This document shows, in pieces, positions 14,458-17,910 of a stretch of 17,910 nt of DNA. Every line of letters begins with the position of its first letter. Position 1 is the stretch's first letter. The stretch is from Rickettsiales bacterium (GTDB lineage: Bacteria > Pseudomonadota > Alphaproteobacteria > Rickettsiales > UBA1997), in contig CANMEW010000016.1 in the NCBI GenBank assembly GCA_947496905.1, forward strand, positions 1 through 17,910. Direction: 5' to 3'. The position numbers were made by a program, and so were the translations under genes. Under the pieces are notes generated by a model that searched no databases, had not been told where the DNA came from, and saw nothing but the letters and a program-made list of their open reading frames with translations.

Positions 14458-14511
14458 TGAGAAGTGCTTCACACTTCTCAAGCCACCCTCTTTTTCAAAG
14501 AGGGTTTTTTT
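14458..14511 (-). repeat. R3 double-hairpin repeat, copy B
   Basis: Two perfect 9-bp stems lie side by side: 14458-14466 with 14472-14480, and 14485-14493 with 14497-14505. The second ends in a T run on +, so it can also terminate + strand transcripts. Read on the minus strand it matches 4963-5010 in order and spacing. It begins two bases beyond the dnaK stop. Confidence 0.65.
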
Positions 14512-14513
14512 AA

Positions 14514-16451
14514 TTATTTTTTCTCGTCCTTCACCTCTTCATATTCAGCATCAACAACTTTTTCTGAAGAGTCATTTGAAGTGGAAGAAGCATCTCCATG
14601 CGAAGATGATTCAGTTGCTCCTGCGGTTGCCCCGCCGGCTTGAGAAGCTTTGTAAATCGCTTCACCAAGCTTCATTGAGCTCTGAACTAGACTGTCGGTA
14701 GCTGCTTTTAACTCAGCTGCTTCAGATTCTGGTTTTGCCATCAAGTCTTTTACTTTTTGAACTTCAGCTTCAATCGCTGCCTTGGTTTCGGCGTCAACTT
14801 TTTCTCCATGCTCTTTCAAAGATTTCTCAGTTTCGTAAACTGCTGAGTCAGCATGGTTTTTTGCTTCAATCGATTCTTTCTTAACTTTGTCAGCTGAGGC
14901 ATTTGCTTCAGCATCTTTCACCATTTTTTGAATGTCCGCTTCAGACAGGCCGCCGGAAGATTGAATGTGAATTTGCTGTTCCTTGTTGGTCGCTTTGTCT
15001 TTCGCAGAAACTTTCACCACGCCATTAGCATCAATGTCAAAAGTAACCTCGATTTGTGGCATGCCTCTTGGAGCTGGCGCAATACCTTCCAAACTGAACT
15101 CACCAAGAAGTTTGTTATGCATCGCAATGTCTCTTTCCCCTTGAGAGACCTTGATGGTAACTGCGGTTTGACCATCTGCTGCAGTTGAGAACACTTGGCT
15201 TTTGTTAGTTGGAATCGTGGTGTTGCGATCAATCAAGCGAGTGAAGACACCGCCTGCAGTTTCAATTCCTAAAGAAAGTGGGGTAACGTCTAACAACAAT
15301 ACGTCTCTGATGTCGCCTTGTAATACGGCGCTTTGGATTGCAGCTCCAATCGCCACAACTTCGTCAGGATTTACGCTTTTATTTGGCTCTTTACCGAAAA
15401 GTTTTTTTACGGTTTCGATTACTTTTGGCATGCGTGACATTCCGCCAACTAAAATGACTTCGTGAATGTCGGAAGCTTTTAAGCCGGCATCTTGAAGGGC
15501 GTTTTCGCAAGGTTTAACAGTGCGCTGAATTAGGTCGTCAACTAGTTGTTCGAGTTTTGCGCGAGAAAGTTTGACGTTCAAATGCTTAGGGCCAGAGGCG
15601 TCAGCTGTGATGTAAGGTAAATTGATTTCTGTTTCCATCAGTGATGAAAGTTCAATTTTAGCTTTTTCTGCAGCTTCTTTTAAGCGTTGCAGCGCGATTG
15701 GATCTTTGGAGAGATCGACGCCTTGCTCTTTTTTGAATTCGTCAGCTAGGAATTTTAGAATTCTCATGTCGAAATCTTCTCCGCCTAAGAAAGTGTCACC
15801 ATTGGTTGACTTCACTTCAAAAACGCCGTCACCAATTTCGAGGATTGAAACGTCGAACGTTCCTCCGCCCAAATCGTAAACAGCGATTGTTTGTCCGCCT
15901 TTTTTATCGAAACCGTAAGCAAGAGCAGCAGCGGTTGGTTCATTGATGATGCGCAGAACTTCAAGGCCAGCAATTTTACCGGCATCTTTTGTTGCTTGGC
16001 GTTGAGAGTCGTTGAAGTAGGCAGGAACTGTGATTACAGCTTTTTCAACTTTTTCACCCAAATAACTTTCCGCGGTTTCCTTCATTTTCATCAAAGTGAA
16101 AGCCGAGATTTGGCTTGGAGAAAATTTTTCTCCCTTAACTTCAACCCAAGCATCGCCATTGCTTGAAGCGACAATTTTGTAGGGAACGAGGTCTTTGTCT
16201 TTTGCAGTTGTTGGGTCGTCATATCTGCGACCAATCAAGCGCTTGATGCCAAAAATTGTATTTTGTGGATTGGTGACAGCCTGTCTTTTTGCTGAGGCTC
16301 CGACGGTTCTTTCGCCGTTAGCTAGGAAGCCAACAATTGAAGGTGTGGTTCTAACTCCTTCAGAATTTTCAATAACTTTAACATTTTTACCTTCCATGAT
16401 TGCGACGCACGAATTCGTGGTGCCAAGGTCAATACCGATTACTTTAGACAT
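14514..16451 (-). CDS. dnaK: Chaperone protein DnaK (Hsp70)
   Basis: DnaK is the ATP-dependent Hsp70 that folds and protects cytosolic proteins with DnaJ and GrpE. The 645 residues match bacterial DnaK. The ATPase domain has IGIDLGTTNSCVAIMEG at the start, NEPTAAALAYG, YDLGGGTFDVSILE around 195 and VILVGGMSRMPKV around 340. The linker DVLLLDVTPLSLGIET leads to the substrate-binding domain and an acidic tail ending DAEYEEVKDEKK. dnaJ, often downstream in alphaproteobacteria, is not here: the convergent TonB gene occupies that side. The ATG at 16451 has no Shine-Dalgarno; the mRNA leader instead carries a C-rich tract complementary to 16474-16485. xth lies 131 bases upstream on the same strand. 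Confidence 0.98.
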   Translation of the reverse strand: MSKVIGIDLGTTNSCVAIMEGKNVKVIENSEGVRTTPSIVGFLANGERTVGASAKRQAVTNPQNTIFGIKRLIGRRYDDPTTAKDKDLVPYKIVASSNGDAWVEVKGEKFSPSQISAFTLMKMKETAESYLGEKVEKAVITVPAYFNDSQRQATKDAGKIAGLEVLRIINEPTAAALAYGFDKKGGQTIAVYDLGGGTFDVSILEIGDGVFEVKSTNGDTFLGGEDFDMRILKFLADEFKKEQGVDLSKDPIALQRLKEAAEKAKIELSSLMETEINLPYITADASGPKHLNVKLSRAKLEQLVDDLIQRTVKPCENALQDAGLKASDIHEVILVGGMSRMPKVIETVKKLFGKEPNKSVNPDEVVAIGAAIQSAVLQGDIRDVLLLDVTPLSLGIETAGGVFTRLIDRNTTIPTNKSQVFSTAADGQTAVTIKVSQGERDIAMHNKLLGEFSLEGIAPAPRGMPQIEVTFDIDANGVVKVSAKDKATNKEQQIHIQSSGGLSEADIQKMVKDAEANASADKVKKESIEAKNHADSAVYETEKSLKEHGEKVDAETKAAIEAEVQKVKDLMAKPESEAAELKAATDSLVQSSMKLGEAIYKASQAGGATAGATESSSHGDASSTSNDSSEKVVDAEYEEVKDEKK

Positions 16452-16544
16452 AGTTTAGATTATTTGATGATTTGGGGGAGGGGGGCAGTGTGAATGTGGT
16501 AACAGCGCGGCTGATGCCACGATAAAAAGTTCAAAACTTTCTGG

Positions 16545-16573
16545 TATGTAAGAAGTGATTTTACGAATACAAG
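16545..16573 (-). promoter_or_regulatory. dnaK: Candidate dnaK promoter
   Basis: On the minus strand CTTGTAT (complement of 16567-16573) is followed, 16 bases after TTGTAT, by TACATA (complement of 16545-16550). CTTG would also fit the -35 of an RpoH heat-shock promoter, but the -10 is not a clear RpoH match. It lies between the xth stop and dnaK and would give a leader of about 90 nt. A small stem at 16526-16540 would fall in that leader. Confidence 0.35.
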
Positions 16574-16582
16574 TCGACGCCA

Positions 16583-17407
16583 TTAAATTTTAATTACGAT
16601 TGTAACGGGGCAGTGATCCGAAGCCTTTTCTTGATCGCGAACTCCGACATCTTCGATTCCAGTAGAAAAAATTTTATCTGTCGCTTGCGCTGAAGTTAGG
16701 AGGTAATCGATGCGAGCGCCCTTGTTGTGTTGCCAACCACCGCCACGATAATCCCACCAAGAGAAAGACTTGCTGCGCGGATTAAAAGCACGGTAGGAAT
16801 CGGTAAGTCCGAGATTTAAAACTGAGCGAAATTTTTGACGTTCAAGCGGATGAAAAAGAATTTGTCCCTCGAAACTTTTTGAGTCGAAAAGGTCGATCTC
16901 TTCCAGCGCTACGTTAAAATCTCCGCCAAAAATTTGCATCTCGTCGTAAGTCAAAACCTTTGTCAGGTGAGACTTCAGGCGACTGTAGAACTCTAATTTG
17001 TAGAGAAATTTTTTGCTGGTCTCAAGAGTTTCGCTAGGAAGTAAGTCACCCCCGCCATTTGGTACATAAATGGAGGCAACGCGAATTGCAGAATTTTTAA
17101 CTGGAATGACGGCCTCGATGTAGCGAGCTTGTTCGTCAATTTCTCCGTTTAAAGTTGGCAATGTTTTGACGACATCTTCAATTTTAAATTTCGATAAAAT
17201 CGCAACGCCATTGTAAGTTTTTTGACCAGACACAGCCGCGTTGTAGCCAGCGTCGAATAAGGCTTCGAAAGGAAAATCCTTTTCGACACATTTCAATTCC
17301 TGTAGCAGAACAATGTCAGGATTAGAATTTTTTAGCCACTCCAAAAGCCTTGGTAGACGAGCTTTGACAGAGTTAACGTTGAAGCTGGTAATTTTAATTG
17401 AGGTCAT
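16583..17407 (-). CDS. xth: Exodeoxyribonuclease III (AP endonuclease)
   Basis: ExoIII cuts 5' of abasic sites and trims damaged 3' ends in base excision repair. The protein is 274 residues, the usual length, of the endonuclease/exonuclease/phosphatase fold. Conserved catalytic residues are visible: Asn10/Asn12 in SFNVNSV, Glu37 in LLQELK, Tyr114 in SIYVPNG, Asp163 and Asn165 in GGDFNVA, the RIDYLL segment, and the terminal Asp264-His265 in SDHCPV. The ATG at 17407 gives the canonical start. R2 copy B begins seven bases before it, so its promoter must be inside or beyond that palindrome. No terminator of strength separates it from dnaK. Confidence 0.95.
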   Translation of the reverse strand: MTSIKITSFNVNSVKARLPRLLEWLKNSNPDIVLLQELKCVEKDFPFEALFDAGYNAAVSGQKTYNGVAILSKFKIEDVVKTLPTLNGEIDEQARYIEAVIPVKNSAIRVASIYVPNGGGDLLPSETLETSKKFLYKLEFYSRLKSHLTKVLTYDEMQIFGGDFNVALEEIDLFDSKSFEGQILFHPLERQKFRSVLNLGLTDSYRAFNPRSKSFSWWDYRGGGWQHNKGARIDYLLTSAQATDKIFSTGIEDVGVRDQEKASDHCPVTIVIKI

Positions 17408-17413
17408 GATTTT

Positions 17414-17471
17414 ATACCGAATCTGATTGGAGAAGCCGATTTTCCTCCCCGATCTAAATCAGATTCGGTAT
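17414..17471 (-). repeat. R2 palindromic repeat, copy B
   Basis: A 58-bp palindrome with perfect 15-bp arms, ATACCGAATCTGATT and AATCAGATTCGGTAT. Its reverse complement aligns with 11485-11543, including the AGATC.GGGG and AATCGGC centre. CCGATACCGAATCTGATT is shared exactly between the two. It lies in the divergent xth/galU gap, directly upstream of xth. Confidence 0.85.
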
Positions 17472-17483
17472 CGGCTTGTCACT

Positions 17484-17508
17484 AAAAATGGGCGTTAAGC
17501 CTATTTTT
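17484..17508. other. Terminator-like hairpin in xth/galU gap
   Basis: AAAAATGGGC pairs with GCCTATTTTT around GTTAA with one wobble. It is followed at 17509-17522 by a second small stem, ACGGC/GCCGT. No gene ends here on either strand within the window, so it may be a leader structure of galU or a further repeat. The rest of the 17509-17649 stretch shows nothing I can name. Confidence 0.4.
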
Positions 17509-17649
17509 ACGGCTAGAGCCGTCGTTTCAAGCCCCGCAAATGCGTGACGTGACGAGTGTCGCATAAAGAATTTAAGATATACCCATAAATTTGAATTTCG
17601 GTTTCCTAGATTCACCGCTCAATTTCCCAATCACAACAATTTCAACTCA

Positions 17650-17910
17650 ATGAGAAAAATTAGAACCGCGATCTTTCCCGTTGGCGGATTAGGTACGCGC
17701 TTTTTGCCGGTAACTAAATCGATGCCGAAAGAAATGCTGCCAATCGCAAATAAGCCAATCATTCAATATGCCTACGAAGAGGCGCGCGACGCTGGAATCG
17801 AAAAATTTATTTTTGTGACTGGTCGCAATAAAAACGCCATCAACAATCATTTTGATCATGCCTACGAGCTAGAGTCGAAGCTCGATGAAAAAAATAAAGA
17901 GCGTGAGTTA
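17650..17910 (+). CDS. galU: UTP--glucose-1-phosphate uridylyltransferase (5' part)
   Basis: GalU makes UDP-glucose from UTP and glucose-1-phosphate for envelope polysaccharides. The first 87 residues are present and the gene runs off the window. The nucleotidyltransferase signature is clear: FPVGGLGTRFLPVTKSMPKEML (about 9-30), then IIQYAYEEARDAGIEKFIFVTGRNK and the HFDHAYELE segment typical of GalU. The ATG at 17650 fits the family start; there is no Shine-Dalgarno in the preceding CA/T-rich leader. It is divergent from xth. Confidence 0.95.
   Translation, partial: MRKIRTAIFPVGGLGTRFLPVTKSMPKEMLPIANKPIIQYAYEEARDAGIEKFIFVTGRNKNAINNHFDHAYELESKLDEKNKEREL

Noticed and set aside
15014..16458. 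Several 70-90 codon frames on both strands within dnaK
   Set aside because: dnaK is conserved from end to end, and these frames carry no independent signal.
17650..17910. Reading the last frame as rfbA-type glucose-1-phosphate thymidylyltransferase
   Set aside because: The FPVGGLGTRFLPVTKSMPKEM motif and the following HFDHAYELE segment fit GalU rather than RfbA.

Overview
This is an AT-rich window, about 18 kb long, carrying chromosomal housekeeping genes and an unusually dense set of short palindromic repeats. The gene set points to an alphaproteobacterium: a divergent ruvX/gatC pair, an Hda-type DnaA homologue, an IalB-family secreted protein, and a DnaK with an alphaproteobacterial-looking tail. 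Repeats that sit inside or against protein genes recall Rickettsiales. However, argH and a TonB-dependent receptor argue against a strongly reduced Rickettsia-type genome. I cannot place it more precisely from sequence alone. Recognisable Shine-Dalgarno sites are rare and several genes appear to start at GTG or TTG.

Layout. 1-138: hairpin repeat R1, copy 1. 143-1306 (-): ftsW, divergent from argH (1468-2859, +). ruvX (2840-3346, -) converges on argH and overlaps its end. gatC (3362-3652), an hda-like gene (3658-4344) and a small lipoprotein (4465-4884) run on +. A terminator, an R3 repeat and R1 copy 2 fill the gap before glmS (5193-7046, -). From 7277 to 11393 there is a tightly packed + strand cluster: xerD, a coiled-coil hypothetical, cca, a small helical hypothetical and a polyprenyl diphosphate synthase (ispB type). 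It ends at a 19-bp perfect hairpin. Next come an R2 repeat, an IalB-family gene (11547-12080) and a TonB-dependent receptor (12118-14211). Terminators, R1 copy 3 and an R3 repeat separate the receptor from dnaK (14514-16451, -) and xth (16583-17407, -). A second R2 copy abuts the xth start. The 5' part of galU (17650 onward, +) runs off the end.

Function. The genes cover cell division and wall precursors (ftsW, glmS, galU), arginine synthesis (argH), translation (gatC, cca), replication control (hda), DNA processing and repair (ruvX, xerD, xth), quinone side chain (ispB), chaperone (dnaK) and envelope (lipoprotein, IalB, TonB receptor). No defence system, prophage, transposase, CRISPR array, rRNA or tRNA gene was seen.

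The notable content is the repeats. R1 is a ~140-bp element folding into one long hairpin. It has three full copies, two of them nearly identical and the third with diverged but still self-complementary arms, plus two solo ends. R2 is a ~60-bp palindrome with two copies, and a related piece lies inside cca as an in-frame insertion of about 40 residues next to the catalytic site, like a Rickettsia palindromic element. R3 is a ~50-bp double hairpin downstream of genes.
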